Source: JANXUC01 sp043782485 (GTDB lineage: Bacteria > Acidobacteriota > Terriglobia > Terriglobales > Acidobacteriaceae). Taken from it: a stretch of 64,000 bases of DNA. The stretch is from assembly GCA_043782485.1 (NCBI GenBank), contig JAYWAL010000023.1, positions 1-64,000 on the forward strand. Direction: 5' to 3'. The notes under the pieces were generated by a model. The model did not search any database, was not told the origin of the DNA, and worked only from the letters and a program-made list of their open reading frames with translations. Positions 23,962 through 33,456 of the stretch are shown piece by piece. The translations under genes were made by a program, and so were the position numbers. Position 1 is the stretch's first letter. Every line of letters starts with the position of its first letter.

Positions 23962-26808
23962 GTGAGTGAACTGTTGATGAATTGTTCCCGTTTCCTCCTC
24001 TATGTTGTTTTGGGGCCGTTGGTGGTGCCGTGCGCGGTTGCGCAGGCTCCGAAGGTGCCTGTGGCTGCGGAACCGTCCGTACTTGAGGTGAATGAGGAGC
24101 TTTCAGAAGCGCTGGCGAATGATGTTTTGGATCTTTCGGTGGCCGCTCGTGAGCGGGATTTGCCGAAAGTGACGGCTTTTTTTAGTGCGGACTTTCAGGC
24201 TACGCGGTTTCCTTCGGTGGCTGGGGCGAATAAGGTGGAAGTGCGGTGGATCCAGACGCACCCCTGGACCAAACCGGAAACAGCGACTGCGGCTGGTATG
24301 GCCGCGCGCAATGTATTTCTGGGAGACTGGTCGGATTTTGTCGGGCACTTTGCGGACATTGAGGACATTCGCTTTAAGGTGAAGCAGTCCTCGTTTGATC
24401 CTTCGGCGAAGGCTGTGATTGGAGCTAAGGTGCCTACGGCTGTGGCTGGGGCATCGGGCAAGGCGTTGATCGCGTTTTTTGTAGTGGGGCGGAACGCTGA
24501 AGGGCAAAGGGAGTGGGCGCGGGGGACGGCGAACGTCACGGTGCGGTATGGCGCGGTTCCGGGGGCGGTTCCTTCTCAGGAACGGTGGCAGTTTCTTACG
24601 TTTGATGTGGTTGGGCTGCAATCCATGCTGGCGTCGAAGGACATCTTTTCCGAAGTTTCGGCGGCAGCTGGGACGGCAGTGAATTTGCCAGCGTTTGGGC
24701 AGGATGGGGCGAATAGCTTTATCTATCGCGGGGCGGCGGCGGCGGATTTCAACAGTGATGGATGGATAGATCTGTTTGTCTGCGGGGCGGACCGGAATTA
24801 TTTGTATTTGAACGATGGAGCTGGGCATTTTAAGGACGTCAGCCACGAGGTTGGGCTGGATGCCGTCGAGCCCTGCGTTGCACCGGTTGTGCTCGACTAT
24901 GACAACGACGGCGATGCGGACGTGTTTCTGACGAACGTTGGTTCGCAGATGTTGCTGCGAAACCGCTTGAAGGAAGACGCCAAGTTTACGTTTGAGGATG
25001 TGTCGGTGAAGGCGCACGTGAATCACGAAGCGATTGGCTTCAGCGCCGCAGTGGGCGATGTGAACGGCGACGGCAAGCCTGATGTTTACGTTACCAGCTA
25101 CAACTACTATGGCAAAGTTGTTCCGAATTCGTGGTACCAAGCTACGAATGGAACCGCGAATCTGCTGTTTATCAACAACGGTGATGGCACGTTTACCGAG
25201 CAGGCAGCCAAGTGGCGCGTGGATGACCGGCGATGGAGCTACGGCGCGGAGTTCGCCGATGTGGACGAGGACGGCAAGCTCGATCTTTATGTAGTCAACG
25301 ATTTTGGCGAGAAGGCGCTCTTTATGAACAAGGGCGACCATTTTGTGGATGAGGCCGAATCACGCGGCGTGATTGACCCAGGCAACGGCATGGGCGTGGC
25401 CTTCGGCGACTACAACAATGACGGGCTGCTGGACCTGCACGTGACGAATATGTCATCGACAGCGGGGAACCGGATTTTGACGCGCTTGTTTCCCTCAGAT
25501 ACGCCGAAGCAAAACGTGCTGAAGAAGTTGGCGGCGGGGAATAGCCTTTACCAGAACATGGGCAAGGGCGTTTTCAAAGATGTGACTTCGGATGTGGGGA
25601 ACCTGGCTTCGGGCTGGGCCTGGGGTGGCGGGTTCATTGATTTCGACAATGACGGTTGGGAAGACCTGTATACGCCGAACGGATTTATTTCTGGCAAGTC
25701 GATGAAGGACACTTGAAGCCAGTTCTGGCGTCAGGTCGTGACGCACAACAATACGCAAAAAGAGACGGGCACGCTGCGTAATGATCAGAACCGTTTGATT
25801 TTCGATCAGGGATTTTCCTTTAGCGGGTATGAGCGCGATGGGTTGTTTCTGAACCGCGATGGTAAGAAATATTTTGACATTTCCGGGGCTTCCGGGATTG
25901 ATTCGATAACGGATGGTCGGGCGGCGGTGTTTGCGGATTTCGACAACGATGGCGATTACGATGTCTTTCTTTCGACGATTCAGGGATCGTCACATTTGCT
26001 GTTCCGAAATAATGTGGGGCAGGACAACAACTGGCTGCGCGTGATGCTGGAGGGGCGCGAATCCGGACGGGATGCCTTTAGCTCGGTTGTCCGGGTGAAG
26101 ACCTCGGCTGGGACGCTGACCAAGATCAAGGCGGGCGGGTCAGGGTTTTTGTCGCAGCATGATCCGCGATTGCTGTTCGGCTTGGGGCAGGATGCAGCGG
26201 CGAAATCAATTGAAGTGACGTGGCCGAACGGTAAGGCCGAAGCGTTTGCCGCCGAAGCCACCGCCGGGTCCACGCTGCTGCTGCGGCAAGGCGCGGGCAA
26301 GGCCGAAGTTGTTACGTTAGCCCAGACTACTTTGCCAGACCCACCTTCACGGGCTGAACTCTTGGCCAAGACTTTGAGGGTCAAGATTGGCGAGCGGTTG
26401 CCAACTTTGGAACTGCACGCGCTGGACGGGAAATCTGTGAAGCTTAGCGACCAGGTGCATTCGGGGCGCAGGGCAATCTTGAATCTGTGGGCGACTTGGT
26501 GCGTGCCGTGTCGGCGGGAGATGCCGGAATTGCAGAAGCTGGCATCGAGGTTGAATGCGGGTGGCGTGGATCTGATTGGGATCAACGTGGACACGGATGC
26601 CACAGTCGATGTTCGCGGCTATTTGGCGAAGGCTGGAGTGACATATCCGGTGTTCCAGGGCGGGGCTACCGCCCTTGAGGGGTTGTTCTTGAGTGATGAA
26701 GTGACCGTGCCGCTTTCCATTGTGGTGGACGAAAATGGAAAAGTGGTGGACTTGGTTTCAGGGTGGTCGAGTGGTACGCAGAGGAAGTTTGAGGGAATGG
26801 CGCGGTAG
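23962..26808 (+). CDS. Selenoprotein: CRTAC1/FG-GAP repeat-ASPIC/UnbV-thioredoxin fusion with in-frame UGA (Sec585)
   Basis: Two open stretches in the same frame are separated by a single TGA at 25714-25716; read through, they give 948 residues. In order: signal peptide (FLLYVVLGPLVVPCAVAQ); an N-terminal domain to about 225; FG-GAP/VCBS calcium-loop repeats (for example DFNSDGWIDLFVCG, DYDNDGDADVFLTN, DVNGDGKPDVYVTS) to about 580; Sec585 in GKSMKDT-U-SQFWRQVV; another repeat (FADFDNDGDYDVFLS); ASPIC/UnbV at about 690-760 (LSQHDPRLLFGLG); and a TlpA thioredoxin from about 810 with WATWCVPCRREM. Neither half is complete alone. A SECIS-like hairpin follows the UGA and tRNA-Sec is 5.5 kb away. 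GTG at 23962 is taken as start; ATG at 23977 is equally possible. It is an exported redox protein; its substrate is unknown. Confidence 0.87.
25728..25744 (+). promoter_or_regulatory. Bacterial SECIS-like hairpin downstream of the CRTAC1 UGA
   Basis: GCGTCA-GGTCG-TGACGC forms a perfect six-pair stem with a five-base loop. The AGGUC of the apex lies 17-21 bases after the UGA. In Escherichia coli fdhF the apex AGGUCU lies 18-23 bases after its UGA, so both loop sequence and spacing agree. It should be the SelB binding site that recodes the UGA at 25714-25716. Confidence 0.8.
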
Positions 26809-26824
26809 CGAACTGCTTGAGTGA

Positions 26825-26865
26825 TCCCATCCTTATTTCCGCGAAGAGCGCGAAAAAGGATGGGA
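26825..26865. repeat. Dispersed palindromic repeat, copy 1 (possible bidirectional terminator)
   Basis: Ten-base arms TCCCATCCTT (26825-26834) and AAGGATGGGA (26856-26865) flank an inner TTTCCGCG/CGCGAAA hairpin. A relative lies at 46429-46470. It sits between the convergent CRTAC1 and DUF1501 genes, where it could end transcription from both sides. Confidence 0.7.
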
Positions 26866-26892
26866 CACCCAGAGGCCTCGGTTTGGTTGCGG

Positions 26893-28260
26893 CTACCCCA
26901 TGAATCCCAACTTTTGGGTTGGGAAGTTGGCGATGTTCGGAAAGACAGACGACAAATCCGCGTCGGAAACACCGAACCATGACGCCAGGGTTGCGCCATA
27001 CTGGTCGAGCGACGTGGTCGGGATCCAGCGGCCCTCGCTGGTGGCGTCGTCGGGGCCGCCCAGAGCAAGCGTTGGGAATTTGCCGTAAAGATCGCCTCCC
27101 TGCACGGCTCCGCCCATGATGATGTGATGGCTGCCCCAGGCATGGTCCGTTCCTGCATTGGAATCCGGCTGGAGCGTGCGGCCAAAGTCAGAGAGGGTAA
27201 AGGCGGTAACCTGCTGTTGCACGCCCAACTCGACGGTGGCCTGATAAAACGCATTCATGGACGTGGAGATGTCGGCAAAAAGGGAGTTGTGAGCATTGAG
27301 CTGATCGCTGTGGGTATCAAAGCCTCCGGTCTGGACAAAGAATACCTGCCGACCCAAGCCCAGCGCCTGACGCACCTGGATAATTTTGGCCACCTGCTGC
27401 AATTGCGCGGCCAAATAGCTGTTACCCGGGAATGCGGTCTTGACTCCGGCGGCACCTGCGAAAGCATCGGACAAGGCCTTCGTGTCCTGGAACGCATTCT
27501 GCATCGTGCCGTTGGCGGACTGAACGAGCGAGAGACCCGAATCAAACGTCAGCATCTGCTGCATGGCGTTGTAACGGGCCAGGTCGGCGGGATTGCCAAG
27601 ATTGTAGCCATCCAAGGCGGTGACATTACCCGGAGGCACAATGGAAGGCCGCGCCGTCTGACCATCTACGAATACATTTTGGCCGTCGAGCGAAATCGTG
27701 GCGGGAAGTAAAGCGGACGCGTTGAGCGCCTTGACGCTGGGCACCTCGACGACGCGACCGCCCCAGCCGACCTCGGCGAGGCCTCCCGAAAACTGCGCGC
27801 TCTGCATCTGCAACTGCTGATCGAGATGCGAGAGCAAGTTATCAGGCAGTGTGGCGTTGCCAGAGAGCACCTGCTGCTGCGTGACGGGCGTAACCAGCGT
27901 GCCCACGTTGGCCAGAATCGCTATGTGTTTCTGGTTGAATAATTGTTGCATTTCCGGAAACTTGGCATGGAAACCATACGACCCGCCACTGAAAGGCGTG
28001 ATGGGCAACAACGAATTCTGGGCCAGCGCCAACCCCGCGCGCGCCTTCTTGTATGCCGCATAACCCGCGGAATCAAAAGGAACGATGAGATTATTGGCAT
28101 CATTGCCGCCGTTGAGAAACACGCAAACGAGGGCCTTGTAGTCGGTTTGAGTTTGGGCAAAAGCGCTCATCACGCCAAAGCGGCTAAAGCTCGCAGCGGC
28201 ACCGACGGCCATCCCGCAGCATCCCATTCTCAAGAAGTCCCTACGGTTGATTGCAGCCAT
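26893..28260 (-). CDS. DUF1501 family secreted protein (sulfatase-fold-like)
   Basis: A 455-residue protein with a twin-arginine signal (INRRDFLRMGCCGMAVGAAA). The DUF1501 hallmarks follow: KALVCVFLNGGNDANNLIVP near the start, VGWGGRVVE in the middle, and FALSD-like VTAFTLSDFGRTLQPDSNAG with GTDHAWGSHHIIMGG near the end. The fold is related to alkaline phosphatase/sulfatase enzymes, but the substrate is not known. It lies 60 bases downstream of the DUF1800 gene; the two families nearly always occur as a pair and are exported together. Confidence 0.92.
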   Translation of the reverse strand: MAAINRRDFLRMGCCGMAVGAAASFSRFGVMSAFAQTQTDYKALVCVFLNGGNDANNLIVPFDSAGYAAYKKARAGLALAQNSLLPITPFSGGSYGFHAKFPEMQQLFNQKHIAILANVGTLVTPVTQQQVLSGNATLPDNLLSHLDQQLQMQSAQFSGGLAEVGWGGRVVEVPSVKALNASALLPATISLDGQNVFVDGQTARPSIVPPGNVTALDGYNLGNPADLARYNAMQQMLTFDSGLSLVQSANGTMQNAFQDTKALSDAFAGAAGVKTAFPGNSYLAAQLQQVAKIIQVRQALGLGRQVFFVQTGGFDTHSDQLNAHNSLFADISTSMNAFYQATVELGVQQQVTAFTLSDFGRTLQPDSNAGTDHAWGSHHIIMGGAVQGGDLYGKFPTLALGGPDDATSEGRWIPTTSLDQYGATLASWFGVSDADLSSVFPNIANFPTQKLGFMG

Positions 28261-28320
28261 GTTGTTTCTCCTTAGTGTGTTGAGGCGTGGTTGTCCTGGC
28301 TAATTGGAGCTGCGTCCGTT

Positions 28321-31263
28321 TTAGTGCTGTACCGAGTACGACTGCGAGGTCGCCACCAAATAAATCGCCGTCTTTGCCCGGCCGTTCATGTCGTTTGGAT
28401 CCAAGGCATTCAGCGCCGTGATAATCGACTGACGCAGCTGATCCGGCATGGAACCATGCATCAACGCGACATTCAAGGCATCCAGCAGCTTGGTGTTGTC
28501 GGCCGCCAGGGTCTTCCACGCACTGAAGTCGATCTTGGTGGAGCCGGGGGAGCCCCAGAATATGACGCCATTGACGAAGTTCGCGCGCCACAGCGCGGTG
28601 GGCGTGCTGTAAATCTTCATCTCCGGCGCTAGTAGGTTATTGCTAGTTAATCGATAGTTTGGCGGGTAGTAGTTGAACACGCTAGCAGGGTTATATAAGT
28701 CCTGACGCATGTTATAGGAGTAGTTGTTCAAACTATCGCCATCCGTAGTAGCGTTAAGAGCACGCAGTAACCCATTCATGAACAGGATCGGCTCTTTGAG
28801 TTTTCCGTCACTTTGCGCCACCAGCGTGGGATCGTCACCGCGCCGTGCTTCAGAATCAAGCAGAATGGCCTTGATCACAGCTTTTAGATCTCCGCGCTGT
28901 CCCGTTCCGTTGTCCGCGAATGCGGCGGAACAATGAGAAACAAATGCGGGACTGGGATTACTTGTGACCAGCTGCTCAATGAGGCGCACACACATGAAGG
29001 GCCCAACGTTTTGGTTGTTCAGGATTGCCTGAAGCCCGTCATCCAGGTCCTTAGCCGCGGTTTGGCCAGCGGGCAGAACGGTTCCATCGAGTAGAGACTT
29101 TGGATTCTGGTCGTGATCCGAATTGTCAGCCTCCATTGGGCCGATCCAATATTGTGGATTGTGCAGCTGCTTGGTCTTTCCGGGCGCAGTCGGGTAGGTC
29201 CAACCAGTAAAGACAGACGCAAATCCTTCTATGGTATTTTGCGTGTAAGTCGGGATGGGGTTATTGGAAGCATCCGTTTGCGCAGAGCCATCGGCATTGA
29301 GTTTATCCAATCCAACAGAGAAGAGCTGCATGATTTCCCGCGCATAGTTCTCGTTGGGGGTAGTGCCGTTGTTGGGGTTGGCTTTGTCGTTATCGACCAT
29401 GTCGAGATAGTGACCCATGGCCGGACTGAGCGTCACATCCTTCAACAGGCTGACATAGTTACTAAATGCGTCTTGATGTAGCAGGCGGACGAAAGATGGA
29501 AAGCCGTGGGGATCGATCTTGCGGTTGGAGATAACCATCACTTCGCCGAGGGCAAAAGCTACCCGCTGGCGGAGTTGATCCTGCCCGCTGATAGCGTTCA
29601 CGAAGAAGCGACGTTGCATCACGTCCAAACCGTCGGTCGTCGCCAACTCTGGCCAGGAAGAGGCCGGCGCGGCGATCTGCTGATCAATGTAGGCGTTGAA
29701 GCCAATCTGCTTGACCAGCGCGACTGAGGCGGTAGTGGGACCCCAGCTCGCCTGTTCCAGAAAGCGAGCTGCGGCCGCATCTGAGACCAGCGGGTTGGGG
29801 TTGAAAATGGTAACTTGCGCGCTGGCCTTGAAATTGGCATCGGCGGCGCTTGTGGCCGCGATGATAATTGTCGGTGGATTGGGCAGCGTTGCCGGTGCCG
29901 TATAGAGACCGCTGGCGGTAATCATGCCAGTACCTGCGGTGCCGCCGATTGCTCCGTTCACGGTCCAGGTGACGGCGGTGTTGGACGTGCCACTCACGGT
30001 GGCGGTAAATTGCTGGGGTTGAGCCAGATTGATGGTGACGCTGGAAGGTGCCACGGAAATCACGATCGGGAGGCTCTTGATCGTGGCCACGCTGTCACCA
30101 GCCTTGGTCGTATCCACAACGCTCTGAGCTATGATCGCGATGGTGGGTGGCGTGGGCACCGACGCGGGTGCCGTGTAGAGTCCAGTGGCTGAGACCGTTC
30201 CGAATGTGGCATTACCGCCGGGATGACCGTTCACCGACCAATTCACACGATGGTCCGCCGTGCCGGTGACCGTGGCTGTAAACTGCTGGGTTGCACCCGC
30301 CTTGACAGCCGGATTCACTGGGGTAACAGCAACCGCAATCACCGAGGCGGTCTTGCTGACGGTGAGTATCGCCGAAGCCGAAACAGTGGTATCGACTTGA
30401 CTGGTGGCAGTGATAGTAACTGCGGCCGGATTCGGGACGGCGGCCGGAGCGGTGTACAGACCGGAGGCGCTAATCATGCCTACGGTCGCGCTACCGCCTT
30501 TCGTGCCATTCACGCTCCAGAGTACCCGCATGTCGCTGGTTCCTGTAACGGAGGCCGTGAATTGCTGAGTCGCGCCTACAGCAACACCGCCGGTCGGCGG
30601 CGTGAGCTTGATTATGATCGCGGGCTTGGCCAGAGTTACTCCAACGGTGGCCGAAGCTTTGGGATCGGCCACGCTCGTGGCCGTAACGCTGATCATGTTC
30701 GGACTAGGAAGAGTCGCCGGGGAAGTGAATAGGCCTGTAGCGCTGATGGTTCCCACGGTCGCGTTGCCGCCTTTAATATTGTTCACCGACCACTCCAGCC
30801 GCATATCTGTGGTGCCGGTGACCTTTCCAGTAAATTGCTGTGTGCCGCTCAACAGCAAAGACGATGTGGCCGGAGTGATGCTTACCTTCACCGCGGTCTT
30901 CGCCAGGGTGATAGTTGCCTTCGCGGAAACTAGTAGGTCAGCCATGCTGGTGGCGGTAACACTAATTTTGCTGGGATTCGGAAGCGCCGCGGGTGGAGTG
31001 TAGAGACCGGTCGCGTTGATCGTGCCCAGCGTGGAGTTACCGCCAACCACCTCGTTGACGGCCCAGAGCAAGCGAGTATCCGTGGTGCCGGTGACTTCCG
31101 CCGTAAACTGCTGCGTTACACCCAGGCTGACATTCACCGTGGTAGGTGCAACTTTAATAGAGATTCCATTCTTAGAAGCAGACTTGGAAGGGTCCAGATT
31201 GCAACCAGCGAAGGTTAATAGCATGGCTGCGATGAGCAGAGATGGCTTCCAGTGAGTCTGCAT
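28321..31263 (-). CDS. DUF1800 family lipoprotein with five Ig-like repeats
   Basis: A 980-residue protein. The lipoprotein signal is LLIAAMLLTFAGC from an ATG at 31263 with GGAGGA eight bases upstream; upstream codons to 31470 lack support. Residues of about 40-470 are five repeats of some 85 residues, each with TQQFTAxVTGTxDxRxxWSVN and TISATGLYTxPAxLPNP, an Ig-like/Big fold. The C-terminal half is DUF1800 (AARFLEQASWGPTTASVALV, RQRVAFALGEVMVIS, ENYAREIMQLFSVGLD). The role is unknown. It is probably cell-surface attached and works with the following DUF1501 protein. Confidence 0.9.
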   Translation of the reverse strand: MQTHWKPSLLIAAMLLTFAGCNLDPSKSASKNGISIKVAPTTVNVSLGVTQQFTAEVTGTTDTRLLWAVNEVVGGNSTLGTINATGLYTPPAALPNPSKISVTATSMADLLVSAKATITLAKTAVKVSITPATSSLLLSGTQQFTGKVTGTTDMRLEWSVNNIKGGNATVGTISATGLFTSPATLPSPNMISVTATSVADPKASATVGVTLAKPAIIIKLTPPTGGVAVGATQQFTASVTGTSDMRVLWSVNGTKGGSATVGMISASGLYTAPAAVPNPAAVTITATSQVDTTVSASAILTVSKTASVIAVAVTPVNPAVKAGATQQFTATVTGTADHRVNWSVNGHPGGNATFGTVSATGLYTAPASVPTPPTIAIIAQSVVDTTKAGDSVATIKSLPIVISVAPSSVTINLAQPQQFTATVSGTSNTAVTWTVNGAIGGTAGTGMITASGLYTAPATLPNPPTIIIAATSAADANFKASAQVTIFNPNPLVSDAAAARFLEQASWGPTTASVALVKQIGFNAYIDQQIAAPASSWPELATTDGLDVMQRRFFVNAISGQDQLRQRVAFALGEVMVISNRKIDPHGFPSFVRLLHQDAFSNYVSLLKDVTLSPAMGHYLDMVDNDKANPNNGTTPNENYAREIMQLFSVGLDKLNADGSAQTDASNNPIPTYTQNTIEGFASVFTGWTYPTAPGKTKQLHNPQYWIGPMEADNSDHDQNPKSLLDGTVLPAGQTAAKDLDDGLQAILNNQNVGPFMCVRLIEQLVTSNPSPAFVSHCSAAFADNGTGQRGDLKAVIKAILLDSEARRGDDPTLVAQSDGKLKEPILFMNGLLRALNATTDGDSLNNYSYNMRQDLYNPASVFNYYPPNYRLTSNNLLAPEMKIYSTPTALWRANFVNGVIFWGSPGSTKIDFSAWKTLAADNTKLLDALNVALMHGSMPDQLRQSIITALNALDPNDMNGRAKTAIYLVATSQSYSVQH

Positions 31264-31643
31264 AAAGACTGTCCTCCGAGCGACGTCCGGGCTTCCTGAC
31301 CCGGGCAATAGTTCCCGAGTGCTCCTCGACTCTAGCGGCAGGAACTTTACTCCGACCAGATTCCAGTAGTTCATTTGAACAAGGAATGTGGTCGTGTTGG
31401 AAAGAGCAATGAGTACAGTAGTGTCACAAGCATTTAGCGATTTAAGTCGGTCCACATTCCATATTTCCACCTTAGCCGCTAGGCCTTAGGCACTTCGGTG
31501 GTGGTCAGAAGAACTTAGTTATGGACGAAGCTATTAAATACTTCCTTCCGAACGTGACGAAAGTTCATGTACCTTTGCGAATCAATTTCAGGCTGATTAC
31601 GCGAGTAACTTGCCGCATAACCCGAATGGGCTAGGATTTGTAT
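31264..31643. other. Divergent intergenic region, DUF1800 operon / receiver-TonB gene
   Basis: About 380 AT-richer bases separate two divergent genes. I see no tRNA, terminator or firm promoter pair and no supported coding frame. Confidence 0.4.
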
Positions 31644-33416
31644 ATGAGCTACCAAGCCCTGCTGTTCTGCCAAGATGAGAAGACTGCACGCACAGTTACC
31701 CAGGTTCTAAGCGAACTGGAGTTTCAGGTTGAGGCGTGCACAGAAACCTTTGCCGCCGTCAAGAAGCTGACAAATCAGGCCTTTGAAGCGGTTGTAGTGG
31801 ACTGCCAGAACGAAGAGAGCGCAAGCTTGCTGCTGAAGGCAGCACGGAACTCAGTCTCCAATCAGGCATCCCTGATGGTGGCGCTGGTGGAAGGGCAAAC
31901 CGGAGTAGCGGCGGCGTTTCGCATTGGCGCAAATCTGGTGTTGACCAAGCCGATCGCGGTGGAACAAGCGCGGGGCACGCTGCGCGTGGCGCGAGGACTC
32001 TTACGGAAGAACGTTACGACATCAGCACCCGTGGCAGCCAAACCAGCCGCAGCCGCACCAGTGGCACCTCCACTGCCTGCCCTCCCATCTGTAGTGAAAC
32101 CAGAACCGACTCGCGCGCCAGCAGCCGCGGTCCCAGCGCCAACGCGAGCGATCTCTCCAGCGCCACCCGCAACGCCGCGTGTGGGACCGGTACAGCCATC
32201 CGCGTTCCGCGCGATTGCTGCCTCCGCAAATCTAGAATCGGAATCGGAACGCCAGGAGCTTCCGGATGCGGCTTCCGCCGGACTTTTGGAGGCCCTCGAA
32301 TTCAAGACTTTTGAGCCAGCCCCGCAGCCGCCATTCGCGCACGCTGCGTCCGAAATCGTCTCCGTTGCGGAACTCAATACCGGGGCGCATGAAGCGGTTC
32401 GCGCTGCTTTGGCACCGCGGGCACCCATGTCGTCGCAGGACTTCGCCGCGGGCTTCGGAGCCGCCGCGGTCGCTCCCGCACGAGAATTGCCTCCGCTTGC
32501 CACTCCGGCGATGTCCGCCGAAGTATCCGAGTTGTTTGAGGCACCCGTATTTGGCCAAACCACCGGCACAGCCACGGAACCCGCGGAGTCCTCTGAAGCC
32601 TATAACCCAGAGGTCGACTTCAGCGGGTCTCCAGCACCCAGCGGCAGCAAGACTCCGCTGTTGGCGGTGGCAGCGATCTTAGTGCTGGTCACGGTGTTCT
32701 ATTTTGGATGGGCGCAGTTCCACAAACCGGTGACTACCAATTCGCCAACATCAGGCCCTCTGCAACCACCGCCTCCCGATTTCGGAGCTGCGGACACGGC
32801 CAATCAAGCACCACCTCCGGCCGCCAGCCATCCCGCACCTGCACCTATTGCACAAGACAGCAATCAAGGGGAAACCATCAATCGCTTTTCCCGTGGTTCC
32901 AAAGTCGCTGAGGACCGAGTGACCACCCCAATCGCGGTTGTCTCTCATTCTGCTTCACCGGCGAGCCAGACTCCAATGCAAGTCAAGTCCGAACTACAAC
33001 GCCCGACGCCGAGCACCCTCGGCCAGGAGTCGGCGGAGGCTCCATCCATTGCCAATTTAGGTGCGCCAAAACCGGATGCGCTGAATACCATTATCCGGTC
33101 CACCGCAGCTGTGATTCCAACGGCACCGTCACAGCGCGTTTCCCAGGGAGTTGTCGAAGGCAAGGTACTGAAGGCCGTTCAACCGCTCTATCCGCTGCAA
33201 GCCGTGCAAATGCACGTGCAGGGCACGGTGACACTGCAAGCTACGGTCGCCAAGGATGGATCGGTGAGCAACGTCAAGGTCATTAGCGGTCCAGCCTCGC
33301 TGGCTCGCGCAGCCTCAGATGCTGTGCGCCAGTGGAAATATCGACCATTCCTGCTGAATGGCGATCCTGTGGAAGCTCAGACCACGGTCAAGATCAACTT
33401 CACGCCGCCGCGGTAG
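31644..33416 (+). CDS. Fusion of an N-terminal receiver-like domain, Pro/Ala-rich linker, membrane helix and TonB C-terminal domain
   Basis: A 590-residue protein. Residues 1-120 are CheY-like (SYQALLFCQDEKTARTVTQV, candidate acceptor Asp53 in AVVVDCQNEES, and a Lys in NLVLTKPIAVEQA). The strand-3 acidic neighbourhood is degenerate. A long disordered Ala/Pro linker follows, then one helix (LLAVAAILVLVTVFYFGWAQF, near 340-360), a second linker, and a TonB-C domain (VVEGKVLKAVQPLYPLQAVQ to QTTVKINFTPPR). That puts the receiver in the cytoplasm and TonB-C in the periplasm. The ATG at 31644 with AGGA eight bases upstream is preferred over the TTG two codons earlier. No ExbB/ExbD genes are nearby. 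Confidence 0.85.
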   Translation: MSYQALLFCQDEKTARTVTQVLSELEFQVEACTETFAAVKKLTNQAFEAVVVDCQNEESASLLLKAARNSVSNQASLMVALVEGQTGVAAAFRIGANLVLTKPIAVEQARGTLRVARGLLRKNVTTSAPVAAKPAAAAPVAPPLPALPSVVKPEPTRAPAAAVPAPTRAISPAPPATPRVGPVQPSAFRAIAASANLESESERQELPDAASAGLLEALEFKTFEPAPQPPFAHAASEIVSVAELNTGAHEAVRAALAPRAPMSSQDFAAGFGAAAVAPARELPPLATPAMSAEVSELFEAPVFGQTTGTATEPAESSEAYNPEVDFSGSPAPSGSKTPLLAVAAILVLVTVFYFGWAQFHKPVTTNSPTSGPLQPPPPDFGAADTANQAPPPAASHPAPAPIAQDSNQGETINRFSRGSKVAEDRVTTPIAVVSHSASPASQTPMQVKSELQRPTPSTLGQESAEAPSIANLGAPKPDALNTIIRSTAAVIPTAPSQRVSQGVVEGKVLKAVQPLYPLQAVQMHVQGTVTLQATVAKDGSVSNVKVISGPASLARAASDAVRQWKYRPFLLNGDPVEAQTTVKINFTPPR

Positions 33417-33456
33417 GCTGAGGTCGCGGAACTGACTATCCATCGAGTAACGACTC

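Noticed and set aside
25738..26808. Second half of the CRTAC1 frame as a separate gene beginning at 25738
   Set aside because: It would start at GTG inside the SECIS hairpin, without a ribosome-binding site or signal peptide, and with a partial propeller. Both halves are in one frame, so read-through is the better reading.
28321..31470. Extended starts of several secreted proteins (31470, 50047, 39983, 18110, 14400, 58081)
   Set aside because: In each case a ribosome-binding site and a signal peptide or membrane helix support a later start, so the extra codons are dropped.
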